Shown: positions 15,986 to 23,763, counted from the stretch's first letter. The stretch: 64,000 bases of DNA from Fimbriimonadaceae bacterium (GCA_019454105.1 CP075364.1:1739362-1803361); one strand, 5' to 3'. The notes: generated by a model not told the origin, from the letters alone. Translations and numbers: made by a program.

Positions 15986-16422
15986 TCGTCTAATCCGCTC
16001 TCGCCTGGGCAAGGAGGCCCGGTGCTTGTGGCTGTGCAACAAGCACCATCGTCTTGCCAGACTCCACAGGAAACCCAGGTCCCTTGGTTTCCGCACTTCC
16101 ACTTCCATCGCGGACGTGTCTGGCGGTACCAATCAGTGTTCTGCGCCGCTTCACATTGGGGCTCCAGAAGGCCTCTTTGCCGACAACGCGTTTGACCTGA
16201 CATTGGGATCACCTCACAGTTGCTCGGGCAGGCTGGCACCGCCGCCGGTCGGTCGTTGCTGGTCGATTCGCGGCAGAGGAGTGGCTCCGTGGCCCCGATG
16301 AATGAATCACCAAACCCTTGACTTTCCAAACTGAAATCAACGTCCGATACTAGGGCGGGCCACAGAACTGGTGACGAAATCACAGCACAAGACACTACGA
16401 TGTTGAGAAATTCTCGATGCAT
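15964..16422 (-). CDS. Cassette B: small cysteine-rich exported protein
   Basis: 152 residues with a signal peptide (MHREFLNIVVSCAVISSPVLWPALVS). The mature chain has eleven cysteines, including a CPSNC pair, a WKWKC, an adjacent GACC pair and a terminal DEC, and tryptophan-rich segments (NTDWYRQTRPRWKWKC). The arrangement, W-x-C then C then CC then two more C near the end, parallels the cassette C protein (YTC, VLC, GDCC, TNC, LPC). The ATG is preceded by an AT-rich leader and, 24 nt upstream, a G10 tract. No known family recognised. Confidence 0.75.
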   Translation of the reverse strand: MHREFLNIVVSCAVISSPVLWPALVSDVDFSLESQGFGDSFIGATEPLLCRESTSNDRPAAVPACPSNCEVIPMSGQTRCRQRGLLEPQCEAAQNTDWYRQTRPRWKWKCGNQGTWVSCGVWQDDGACCTATSTGPPCPGESGLDECNGVPN

Positions 16423-16432
16423 TTTTTAAGAT

Positions 16433-16464
16433 TACTTACCTGCCTACCCCCCCCCCTTTTTTAA
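16433..16464 (-). promoter_or_regulatory. Candidate promoter containing G10 tract
   Basis: Minus strand: ten consecutive G (16456-16447) lie between TTAAAA (16464-16459, 4/6 match to -35) and TAAGTA (16438-16433), a 20-nt spacer like that of cassette A. The matches are weaker than in cassettes A and D. The -10 candidate is 10 nt from the ATG, so the transcript would be nearly leaderless. Confidence 0.4.
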
Positions 16465-16657
16465 GTCTTTTTGCCTAGTGATAATTGCAAGCGAGGACGT
16501 CGGAGAAGGGATGAACGAGCGCTCCTCTCATTTCCAATAGAAGCCGGAGCCGGGGAGGCGGAATGCGGCCCGATCCTTGTCGCCGACATCCGACTCTTAG
16601 AGACTTCCTAGCCCTCATCGCTCCGCCGAGGCAAAATGAAACGAGAAGAGCTGACCG

Positions 16658-16696
16658 CCCCCCAATTCACGGGGGAGGGGGTCAGGGGGCGGGGGC
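16658..16696 (+). repeat. GC-rich palindromic dispersed repeat, copy 2
   Basis: CCCCC, short AATTCAC loop, GGGGGAGGGGG, then tail TCAGGGGGCGGGGGC. Same organisation as the copies at 14665 and 16811, with a shorter 5' arm. Confidence 0.6.
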
Positions 16697-16810
16697 GCGC
16701 ATCGCCCGCAGAACGCGGCTACCGAGCCCGCGGCGAGCCCGCGCCGGGCGCAAGAGAGCCGGCTGGCCGAAGGCGGACTGAAGTCCGCCGCTCCGAACAG
16801 CCCGACGCTT

Positions 16811-16851
16811 CCCCTCCCCCGTTCACGGGGGAGGGGGCAGGGGGTGGGGGC
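16811..16851 (+). repeat. GC-rich palindromic dispersed repeat, copy 3
   Basis: CCCCTCCCCC, loop GTTCAC, GGGGGAGGGGG, then tail CAGGGGGTGGGGGC. It is the most symmetrical copy and lies 48 nt upstream of the GTG of the MFS/spermidine-synthase gene, so it could also affect that gene's expression. Confidence 0.6.
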
Positions 16852-16898
16852 TAGCCAGCTCCCGGCGAAAGCCCGCCTCCGAGTATCCTCCCACGCCA

Positions 16899-19070
16899 GT
16901 GCGCTGGCTGTTCACGCTGACGGTCTTCCTCGGCTCGGGGCTCCTGTTCCTCATTCAGCCGATCGTCGGCAAGATGGCCCTCCCCAGTTTTGGCGGCACA
17001 CCCGCCGTCTGGAACACAAGCCTCCTCTTCTTCCAAGCCTTGCTCCTGGCCGGGTACGCCTATGCCCACTACAGCCTGAGGTGGCTCGGCCCCAGGATCC
17101 AACCCTGGGCCCACGTCGTGCTTTTCGCCGGGGCGATCCTCCTCACGGTGCCGCTCGCGGTCAGGGGCGTGAGCCCCGAGCTCGCCGTCTCGAACCCGGT
17201 TCCCTATCTTCTCGCGACCCTCGCCGCCGCGGTCGGGCCGCTCTTCTTCGTGCTCTCGGCCGGAGCGCCGCTTGTGCAACGCTGGTTCAGCCAGACCGAC
17301 GACCCCGCCGCCAAGGATCCCTACTTCCTCTATGCGGCGAGCAACGCCGGGTCGCTCGTCGGGCTCCTCAGCTACCCGTTCGTGATCGAGCCACGGCTCC
17401 GGCTCTCGCAACAAGCCGACTTCGTGGCGGCCCTGGCCGGTGCGGTCGCGGTGCTCCTGGCAGCCTGTGCCGTCGTCCTCCGGGGCCATCCGGCCCCCGA
17501 ATCGTCAGCGCCCATAGACCAGGGGGCCCCGTCCCTCCGGCAGCGGGCCCGCTGGGTGCTGCTTGCGGCCGTGCCCAGCAGCCTCTTGATGTCGGTGACG
17601 ACCTATCTCACCACCGACCTCGCCCCGGTGCCGCTCCTTTGGGTCGTGCCCCTCGCGCTCTATCTCGTCACGTTCATTGTCGCCTTCTCGGCCCGCAACA
17701 CGCTCAAGCCCGCCACCGCCGCCCGGTTCGTGCCGGTGCTGGTGACGCCCCTGTTGCTGGTGCTTGTGCTCGAGTCCACAAGCCCGCTGGTGCCGCTTGC
17801 CGCTCTTCATCTGGCCGCTTTCACCGCCGTCGCCCTGGCCCTGCACACGAGTCTCGCCAGCGAGAGGCCGGGCCCGGCCCGCCTCACCGAGTTCTATCTT
17901 TGGGTCTCGGTGGGTGGTGTCGCGGGCGGGCTGGTGAACACGGTGGTTGCCCCGCTCGTCTTCCCTGGGCTCTTCGAATACCCGCTCGGGCTCGTGGCCG
18001 CTTGCGCCCTTTTGGCCGCCCGACCTGGGAAGGAGGGCTTCGTCCGGGCCGACTGGGTCTATCCCTTGGCGGTCGGGCTGGCAACCTTGGTGCTCATCTC
18101 GATGGCCCGGCGGCTGGGAATGGAACCCGGCGGCCCGCGGACGGCCCTCACGATCGGCTTGCCCGCTGTGCTCGCATTCCTTGCCTCGGGGCGGCCTTAC
18201 CGGTTCGCGGGGTCGGTTCTGGCCGTGCTGGCCGCTTCGCACTTCATGGGCACCGTCATGGTGGGACGAAACCTTGAAGTGACCCGAAGCTTCTTCGGGG
18301 TGCACCGAGTGATGGTGACCGCCGACCGGGAAAGGCGCATGCTTCTGCACGGCAACACGATCCACGGGCAACAGAGCCTTCTCCCCGAGCACCGGGACAA
18401 GCCCCTGACCTACTACTATGAGACCGGCCCGATCGGCCAGGTCTTTGCCGAGCTGAACCGGACAGGGCGGCTGCATCGGGCGGCGATGGTCGGGCTCGGC
18501 GTCGGGTCCCTGGCCGCCTATGGCAAGCCCGGACAGCAGTTCACGTTCTATGAGATCGACCCGACCGTCGTCCGGCTCGCCAGGGACTCAGGCTGGTTCG
18601 ACTTCCTGGCCAAGTCCCGGGCCAACGTCCGCATCGTGCTCGGGGACGCCCGTTTGACCCTGGGCCAGGCCACCGAACGCTATGACCTGCTCGTGGTGGA
18701 CGCATTCAGCTCCGACTCGGTGCCGATCCACCTGATCACCCGTGAGGCGATCAAGATGGACTTTGACCGGCTCGAACCCCAGGGCCTGCTGGCTGTCCAT
18801 ATTTCGAACCGTTATCTGGAACTGGCACCGGTCCTCGCGACCATAGCCGCCGACCTCGGGCTCAAGGCTTGGATCAACGAGGACGCCTACGTCCTCCCGG
18901 AAGAGTCGGCCATCGGCAAGTTCGCCTCCACTTGGGTCGTGCTGGCCCGCGACGAGGCGGACCTCGGGGATTTGGCACGACACAGAGACTGGTCGAGCCT
19001 AGACCCTGAGCCGGGTAAGCCGGTCTGGACCGACGATTACGCCCCCGTGTTCTCGGCCCTCAGGGACTGA
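16899..19070 (+). CDS. Fused membrane transporter-like / spermidine synthase-like protein
   Basis: 723 residues from a GTG at 16899. About the first 470 residues form many hydrophobic helices (starting RWLFTLTVFLGSGLLFLIQPIVGKMALP, a signature of this fused family). The C-terminus is a spermidine-synthase-like Rossmann fold: VGLGVGSLAAYGKPGQQFTFYEIDPTVV, a GDAR motif and LLVVDAFSSDSVPIHL. In known polyamine synthases the D of the aminopropyl-transfer site sits in the VVDAFSSD region, which is present. Whether it makes polyamines or uses the domain otherwise is not known for the family. Convergent with the Ro60-like gene, overlapping by 34 nt. Confidence 0.9.
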   Translation: MRWLFTLTVFLGSGLLFLIQPIVGKMALPSFGGTPAVWNTSLLFFQALLLAGYAYAHYSLRWLGPRIQPWAHVVLFAGAILLTVPLAVRGVSPELAVSNPVPYLLATLAAAVGPLFFVLSAGAPLVQRWFSQTDDPAAKDPYFLYAASNAGSLVGLLSYPFVIEPRLRLSQQADFVAALAGAVAVLLAACAVVLRGHPAPESSAPIDQGAPSLRQRARWVLLAAVPSSLLMSVTTYLTTDLAPVPLLWVVPLALYLVTFIVAFSARNTLKPATAARFVPVLVTPLLLVLVLESTSPLVPLAALHLAAFTAVALALHTSLASERPGPARLTEFYLWVSVGGVAGGLVNTVVAPLVFPGLFEYPLGLVAACALLAARPGKEGFVRADWVYPLAVGLATLVLISMARRLGMEPGGPRTALTIGLPAVLAFLASGRPYRFAGSVLAVLAASHFMGTVMVGRNLEVTRSFFGVHRVMVTADRERRMLLHGNTIHGQQSLLPEHRDKPLTYYYETGPIGQVFAELNRTGRLHRAAMVGLGVGSLAAYGKPGQQFTFYEIDPTVVRLARDSGWFDFLAKSRANVRIVLGDARLTLGQATERYDLLVVDAFSSDSVPIHLITREAIKMDFDRLEPQGLLAVHISNRYLELAPVLATIAADLGLKAWINEDAYVLPEESAIGKFASTWVVLARDEADLGDLARHRDWSSLDPEPGKPVWTDDYAPVFSALRD

Positions 19071-20587
19071 TCGGCGACGAAGGCCCGGAGCGCGGCTGGC
19101 ACCGAGAGGTCAAACCCTGCGATATCGAGCATGGATGAGTCCTCAGGGTCCGAGAGGGCGAACCCGGCCGACGTCATCCCCAAGACCGCGAGACGGGCTG
19201 GGATTCCAGTCTTCGCACGGTACTGGTGCATGGCCCGCACCGGGTGCACGTCGCGGAAGGTCGTCTCGTTGTCGGTCAGGACGATGAACGCGTCCGCTTC
19301 GATCCGATTGCGCTGGGCCCACACCATCGGGGCGGCGCAGTCCGTGCCCTCGAAGTCCCTCTCACCCGTCATCCGCACGGCTTCGTCTAGGGTCGTCTCG
19401 CGCGTGAGGGCCAAGGGCTTGAGGCCACCCGCGAAGGCCAGGATCGAGACCTCGGTTTCGGCGGCCAAGACGCTGAGGGCGAGCGCAGCCGCTGCCTCCC
19501 CAGCCGTCAGCCCCGTCCCCCCGACCATAGAAGAGCCCATCGACCCGGAAACGTCAAGGGCGACAACGTAGCGCTTGTCGGTCGGTTCGAGCGAGCCGAG
19601 AGCCAAACGAAACGCCCCACTGAGGGCCTCGACGACTCGCGGGACTGGCTCCCAAGACCGTTGGCCCCGAACGTAGGCGGCCTCGGCCAGGGGCAGTGCG
19701 ACGGGATGGACCCGCGCCCGCCTGAGCAGGGTCTCGTTGCCCAGTTTCTCGACCACGAACTTCGTCGCTTGGCTGGTCTCGGTGAGCAACCCGACCCGAG
19801 TCATATTAGCGAGGTTGCGGAGCATCGACTCAAGCGGCATGTCCTGGAGGAGGGCTTCCCAAACCTCGGGATGGGACAGCAACCGGCTCGGGACACAATC
19901 CCGAGTCAGTCGATGACCGGAGACATGTCGGGCCGCTTCCCGTGGATCGTCAGTCTCATTGAGCCGAACATAGGCTTCAATGGTGGGGTTGGTGCCGGTG
20001 AGTTCGCCGTCAGTGATCCACTTGAACAGAGTGCGGTGGGCGTCGCTCGGCGGTTTGGGGTGCGCGAGCCGGAGCACGTCTCGGTGCGTCCAACCGCCGT
20101 GCTGCTGGTGCCGCAAGGCCTGAAGGGTGAGGTCGTCGACGGGCGTGAGAAGGTACCAGTCCGCGACAGCGCGCCTCATCGAGCGTCCCCATCCGCGCAT
20201 CGCACTGGCGTGGGCGGCAAACTGGAGGAGCAAGGAGCCCGACCGACAGACTTGGGGCAAGGCGGCAAAGGCGGCCTGGCGGGTCTCTGTGTCGCCGAAG
20301 CTGACGGCCAAAGCAAGGGCGAAAACGGCCGGCTCTGGTTTGGCAGCGCGCCCCGATCGGGCGACGTCGACCGTGTGCTTGACTGCCCGCGCCCCGTCGG
20401 ACTTCAGACACTGAATCGTGCTTTGGGCTTGGCCAGGCTGGAAGTCAGGCTCGCCAGGCACGTAACAACCGTGCTCGGAGCCAAGGTTGAGGAAACGTTC
20501 GAACCGGATCCATGGAGTGTAGGGGATCCTCGACTCGTCGCCTTCCGCCGAAGGGCGGTTCCATCCAAAGGGGCTTTTGAGTCGCAT
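19037..20587 (-). CDS. Ro60/TROVE-domain RNA-binding protein (bacterial Ro)
   Basis: 516 residues, the normal size of bacterial Ro proteins. The TROVE HEAT-like ring occupies about residues 1-330 (MPLESMLRNLANMTRVGLL near 250-268 is characteristic). A von Willebrand A domain follows with an intact MIDAS DVSGSMGSS (345-353), T..D and FIVLTDNE elements. Ro binds misfolded RNAs and Y RNAs; bacterial forms tether exonucleases such as PNPase through Y RNA. The >500-nt region upstream lacks genes but is unusually rich in stable hairpins, where a Y RNA gene would be expected. Confidence 0.93.
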   Translation of the reverse strand: MRLKSPFGWNRPSAEGDESRIPYTPWIRFERFLNLGSEHGCYVPGEPDFQPGQAQSTIQCLKSDGARAVKHTVDVARSGRAAKPEPAVFALALAVSFGDTETRQAAFAALPQVCRSGSLLLQFAAHASAMRGWGRSMRRAVADWYLLTPVDDLTLQALRHQQHGGWTHRDVLRLAHPKPPSDAHRTLFKWITDGELTGTNPTIEAYVRLNETDDPREAARHVSGHRLTRDCVPSRLLSHPEVWEALLQDMPLESMLRNLANMTRVGLLTETSQATKFVVEKLGNETLLRRARVHPVALPLAEAAYVRGQRSWEPVPRVVEALSGAFRLALGSLEPTDKRYVVALDVSGSMGSSMVGGTGLTAGEAAAALALSVLAAETEVSILAFAGGLKPLALTRETTLDEAVRMTGERDFEGTDCAAPMVWAQRNRIEADAFIVLTDNETTFRDVHPVRAMHQYRAKTGIPARLAVLGMTSAGFALSDPEDSSMLDIAGFDLSVPAALRAFVADQSLRAENTGA

Positions 20588-20636
20588 CGGTCCGTCCTCA
20601 GATCATTTTGTCCCCATCTGGGCTGGCCCCTCCCGA

Positions 20637-20756
20637 CCTGTGGGCAAAGATCACGGCCCACAGGCGGTCGGTGCGGCTCGCAAGGCCGGAACCGAGGCTG
20701 ATCAGGCCTCGGGTCCGACAATGGCGGCTGGGGTCTGGCCCTCCGCAGAGCGGAGG
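20637..20756. ncRNA. Candidate structured RNA (Y-RNA-like) upstream of the Ro gene
   Basis: Three compact structures follow one another. A 9-bp hairpin: CCTGTGGGC at 20637-20645 with GCCCACAGG at 20656-20664. A three-way-junction-like fold at 20667-20719: GTCGG/CCGAC closes over a CGGC/GCCG hairpin with a 7-nt loop and a CCGAGGC/GCCTCGG hairpin with a 7-nt loop. A 7-bp hairpin: CCTCCGC-AGA-GCGGAGG at 20740-20756. Two 7-nt loops under one closing stem recall a tRNA-like module, as in bacterial YrlA RNAs. Position beside a Ro gene supports a Y RNA; the strand is not determined and no consensus Ro-binding stem was proved. Confidence 0.45.
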
Positions 20757-21179
20757 ATCGGTATAAGTCCTGTCGAGGAACGCGCCCACCACCCCCAGGC
20801 CGGTCAGCCAGCCGTGCGACGCCGGATGGCTTGGTCGATAGGGATCACCGATATCCGCATTGCGGAGCCGATCCAGATCAGTTGTGGGTCAAGGAGGGGA
20901 TATCGCGCTCATCGAGTCTTCTGAGCGCGGCGGCCGGGGCCAGGCTCAGAAGAGAGGCACGCCGAGTGTGCGTGCCACGAGGTCGTTTGCTTTGTGCTGA
21001 ACTCTCATGGTCTCTTCTCCTCCCAATATCGGGGAGTCAGGGCGTGGGAGGATTGCACATCGGAATGGCCCTTGTCAATGATCCGGGACTTCATGCCCTT
21101 CCCTCAGTGTGGTCTCGGTCTGGGGCCGGGAGCATCCTCGACGTCTCCACGACCGTAACTAACAGTGGTTCGAAAACTC
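20757..21179. other. Gene-free interval with two further perfect hairpins
   Basis: No convincing coding sequence. It contains an 8-bp hairpin CGCGCTCA/TGAGCGCG (20904-20929) and a 7-bp hairpin GGCACGC/GCGTGCC with a 7-nt loop (20956-20976). An open plus-strand frame here lacks protein-like composition. The promoter of the SPFH gene must lie toward the right end. Confidence 0.5.
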
Positions 21180-22136
21180 ATGTCCAACGAGATCATCATC
21201 CCCCCGCCCATGGAGACCCGGTCTCAAGCCCTCGCCCGGGCGGCGACCCCCACGACGATCCCCAACCCAGTCCCTGGACTTGCTTTCCTCGGCATCCTGG
21301 GAGCGGGTATCTCTGTCTTCTGGCCCTCTTTGCCAGCAGTCGGCGGCGCCATCGGGATGGCCGCCAGCGGCCTCCTGGCCGCCTTCGTCGCCGCCTCGAT
21401 CAAGGTCGCGGCCCAGTGGGAAAAGGCGCTGGTCTTCCGGCTTGGCCGGTTTGCGGCGACAAAAGGGCCGGGACTGTTCCTCATCATTCCCGGGCTTGAC
21501 GCTGTCCGCGCCGTGGACACACGGATCCAAACCATTGACATTCCCCACCGTCAAGCGATCACCAAGGACAACGTCCCTGTACGGGTGGACGGGGTCATCT
21601 TCATGCGGGTCAGCGACCCTGGGGCCGCCGTCACCCGGGTCCAGAACTACACCCGGGCCGTGCTTGAGTACGCCCAGACCGCCCTCCGCGACATCGTTGG
21701 CAGCATGACGCTCGATGAGATCCTCGCCGACCGCGAGTTGCTTGGGCAACGGGTCGAGGACATGGTCACTCACGAGATCGAAGGCTGGGGCCTGGACGTC
21801 GCCGCGATCCGCATCCAGGACATCGAGTTGCCCGAAGACCTCAAGAGGGTCATGGCCCGGCAGGCCAGCGCCGAGCGTGAGAAGCGGGCGACCATTACCA
21901 AGGCCGAGGGCGACCGTGAGGCCGCTGAGAACCTCGCGGCGGCCGCCCAAAAGATGGCGGCCTCACCCGGTGCGCTCCAGCTCCGGACGCTCCAGTCCCT
22001 CGATTCTCTCGGAAGCTCGCCGTCGAACACCATCGTCCTCGCCGTCCCGGTCGAACTCACGAACGCCCTTTCGGCAGTGCCGAAGTTGGCTGAAGCCTTG
22101 AAGCCAGCCGCTTCTGAGGAGAGGGGTTCCAGTTGA
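21180..22136 (+). CDS. SPFH/Band 7 (stomatin/prohibitin-like) membrane protein
   Basis: 318 residues from the ATG at 21180 (a GTG 15 nt upstream is possible). Two hydrophobic segments lie near the N-terminus (GLAFLGILGAGISVFWPSLPAVGG and GMAASGLLAAFVAASI). The Band 7 domain follows: ALVFRLGRFAATKGPGLFLIIPGLDAVRAVDTRIQTIDIP, then TKDNVPVRVDGVIFMRV and ATRVQNYTRAVLEYAQTALRDIVGSMTLDEIL. After it comes the helical RQASAEREKRATITKAEGDREAAENLAAAAQ. Such proteins oligomerise on the inner face of the membrane and scaffold proteases or microdomains. No NfeD partner is adjacent. It ends 4 nt before the convergent pseudopilin gene of cassette C. Confidence 0.93.
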   Translation: MSNEIIIPPPMETRSQALARAATPTTIPNPVPGLAFLGILGAGISVFWPSLPAVGGAIGMAASGLLAAFVAASIKVAAQWEKALVFRLGRFAATKGPGLFLIIPGLDAVRAVDTRIQTIDIPHRQAITKDNVPVRVDGVIFMRVSDPGAAVTRVQNYTRAVLEYAQTALRDIVGSMTLDEILADRELLGQRVEDMVTHEIEGWGLDVAAIRIQDIELPEDLKRVMARQASAEREKRATITKAEGDREAAENLAAAAQKMAASPGALQLRTLQSLDSLGSSPSNTIVLAVPVELTNALSAVPKLAEALKPAASEERGSS

Positions 22137-22140
22137 CCGG

Positions 22141-22818
22141 TCAGTTCTTGTGGGCGGGGTTGTCCGTGAAAAGCGAGTAAAAGTAAATTGACGTGAACAC
22201 TTCGCCGGGTTCTCGTCCAACAGTCGTTTCGAGCTGCAAGACCTTCCTCGCGACTGATCCGTCAAGTCGAACACGCAGATAGGGCCCGACCAAGGCGGCA
22301 GTAGGGGCCCTGTCGCATCTGAATTCGCCAACGCTACCCCGGTCTCCAAACACTCGAAGAGCCAGAATTCCTGGGTTCTGATCAAGGCGTTCGAGGAGAT
22401 AGGACAGTCGAGAGTCCATCGAACTCAAGGTTCCGTCATGGAGCGACTCCCAACTCATCCTCTCGTCTCCCCTTACCGAGTTGGCGCTTCGACAATCGAT
22501 GATGAAGTTCGCGTAACCTTGTTCAGTGGGATCCTCCCGGTAGTCAGCGATTCCTGCGAGAAGGTTACGTGGTAGCGCGGCCGGGCCTAGCGGAGGAAAC
22601 TTTTCCTGGTTGGACTCGCGATAGAGCATCAAGGCTCCCCAAAGTTGTCGCCCGTCCGATGTCGCCTGACCGCGCCGTCCCTCCATAAGGCCTGACCTCA
22701 ATGCCGGTTGCACCAAGGCGAACAAGATCCCAACGATCAAGACAATGATGAGGATCTCGAACAGCGAGAAGGCTCTTGTTGACTGCCTTTGAGCTTTAAC
22801 TGCCTTGAACTCTCTCAT
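22141..22818 (-). CDS. Cassette C: type IV pseudopilin-like protein
   Basis: 225 residues. A long basic leader (MREFKAVKAQRQSTRA) precedes FSLFEILIIVLIVGILFALVQPALRSG, with Glu at +5 and the hydrophobic spine of a prepilin. The helix continues through DGRQLWGALMLYRESNQEKFPP. The globular C-terminus is unrelated by eye to those of cassettes A and B apart from general layout. The start overlaps the membrane-protein gene by 23 nt. Processing by PilD and incorporation into a pilus-like fibre are inferred from the N-terminal motif. Confidence 0.85.
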   Translation of the reverse strand: MREFKAVKAQRQSTRAFSLFEILIIVLIVGILFALVQPALRSGLMEGRRGQATSDGRQLWGALMLYRESNQEKFPPLGPAALPRNLLAGIADYREDPTEQGYANFIIDCRSANSVRGDERMSWESLHDGTLSSMDSRLSYLLERLDQNPGILALRVFGDRGSVGEFRCDRAPTAALVGPYLRVRLDGSVARKVLQLETTVGREPGEVFTSIYFYSLFTDNPAHKN

Positions 22819-23197
22819 TGATCACTTTCTCAAAATGTAGACTTGTCAGCCAGGCCAGAACGACCGTCAGCAAGAGTGCGGCCGTACTGGCAACAATCTT
22901 TCCACCATTGTCGTTGGGGCCAGTAAGTCGCGGAATCTGATTGGCAAGGAAAAGACACAAGACGGTGCCTAGGATAATGAGTAGACTTGACTTCACACGC
23001 GCCTTCCATGTCAACAGGACAACCGGTATTGTCAGGAAAATCAAGAACTCAGGAACCACCCGACGCAAAGTGAGGACAAAGAAGTCGACTGTTGCAGAGG
23101 TTCCCGTCCACCATGCAAGGGTCGCGGTCATAGCGGCTAAGGCCGTCGCTCCGATCGAGACGGCTAGGATCTTCCAAATGGATCGGTCGTCGGTCAC
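22796..23197 (-). CDS. Cassette C: small polytopic membrane protein
   Basis: 133 residues from the GTG at 23197, which overlaps the stop of the cysteine-rich gene (GTGA). Four hydrophobic segments (ILAVSIGATALAAMTATLAWW; VPEFLIFLTIPVVLLTW; SLLIILGTVLCLFLA; IVASTAALLLTVVLAWLTSLHF), with a loop NQIPRLTGPNDNGGK before the last one. Length, helix count and position of the Gly-rich loop match the cassette A and B membrane proteins. Function unknown. A TTG at 23206 is an alternative start. Confidence 0.7.
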   Translation of the reverse strand: MTDDRSIWKILAVSIGATALAAMTATLAWWTGTSATVDFFVLTLRRVVPEFLIFLTIPVVLLTWKARVKSSLLIILGTVLCLFLANQIPRLTGPNDNGGKIVASTAALLLTVVLAWLTSLHFEKVINERVQGS

Positions 23198-23664
23198 ATT
23201 CCGCAAGGCAACTCACCGTTCTTTCCGTAGCAATTGGTCGGCGGTCGGTCTTCTCCTGGCCCACCATACCAACAACAGTCGCCTGTCTGATACCATGGCT
23301 GTGGACACAGGACGCGGTTGACTGCGAACCCACCTTCCGTCGTGCATGTGTAAAGCTTGTAAGTCCGGCGCCAAACGAACGACTTCTGCCAAGGCACAAT
23401 CGACATACAATCGTTGTCGTATGGCCGACAGATGTCGTGAACCTCGTCCTTGAAGTGAACGCAGTTTGGACCACAGTCGCTTTGCGGCCCGTACGCTTCT
23501 TGCGTCGCCGGAGGCAGGTCGGTGACACATTGAGTCTTCGTACCCTTGAGAGAGCCGGGACTTATATAGCCTTCCGGTTCAATGCGGACGATCCTGTCGT
23601 CTTGCCCGCTCCATAGAAGAGTGCTTGAAGCTAGCAATGAACCTTCCACTATATATTCGACCAT
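23194..23664 (-). CDS. Cassette C: small cysteine-rich exported protein
   Basis: 156 residues. The N-terminal hydrophobic stretch is short (GSLLASSTLLWSG), so export is less certain than for cassettes A and B. Eleven cysteines include CGPNC, CRPYDNDC, YTC, VLC, an adjacent GDCC pair, TNC and LPC; aromatic motifs such as SFVWRRTYKLYTC recur. The second half aligns in cysteine order with the cassette B protein. First gene of the cassette; a C8 tract lies 37 nt upstream of the ATG. No known family recognised. Confidence 0.7.
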   Translation of the reverse strand: MVEYIVEGSLLASSTLLWSGQDDRIVRIEPEGYISPGSLKGTKTQCVTDLPPATQEAYGPQSDCGPNCVHFKDEVHDICRPYDNDCMSIVPWQKSFVWRRTYKLYTCTTEGGFAVNRVLCPQPWYQTGDCCWYGGPGEDRPPTNCYGKNGELPCGM

Positions 23665-23701
23665 GTTGCAGTATTGGCCAGGAAGTCCCCGACAGCAAGG
23701 T

Positions 23702-23709
23702 GGGGGGGG
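23702..23709. promoter_or_regulatory. C8/G8 homopolymer upstream of cassette C
   Basis: Eight consecutive C on the coding strand, 37 nt before the ATG of the cysteine-rich gene. A TTGTCA (23741-23736) lies upstream and a weak TTGCTG / TACTGC pair downstream, but the tract is not cleanly between good promoter elements. Orientation is opposite to the G tracts of the other copies. Confidence 0.35.
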
Positions 23710-23763
23710 AAGGGCTTTTTACCCATGCCCAGCGGTGACAACCGTGCGCTCGTTCGGAACAAC

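Larger units (their letters stand above)
16465..16898. other. Gene-free interval with dispersed repeats
   Basis: 434 nt without a convincing gene. The part next to the cassette is AT-richer. From about 16560 on it is GC-rich and holds a GGCGGACT/AGTCCGCC hairpin (16772-16789) and two copies of the C-rich/G-rich palindromic repeat (16658 and 16811). The promoter of the downstream MFS/spermidine-synthase gene is presumably here but no clear consensus was found. Confidence 0.6.

Noticed and set aside
14665-16851. Repeats considered as a CRISPR array
   Set aside because: Only three copies, widely and irregularly spaced, with self-complementary GC arms and no cas genes.
20831-21499. Plus-strand open frame covering the region left of the SPFH gene
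   Set aside because: Low-complexity Ser/Arg/Pro composition and it runs into the SPFH gene in the wrong frame; the region is better explained as structured non-coding sequence.
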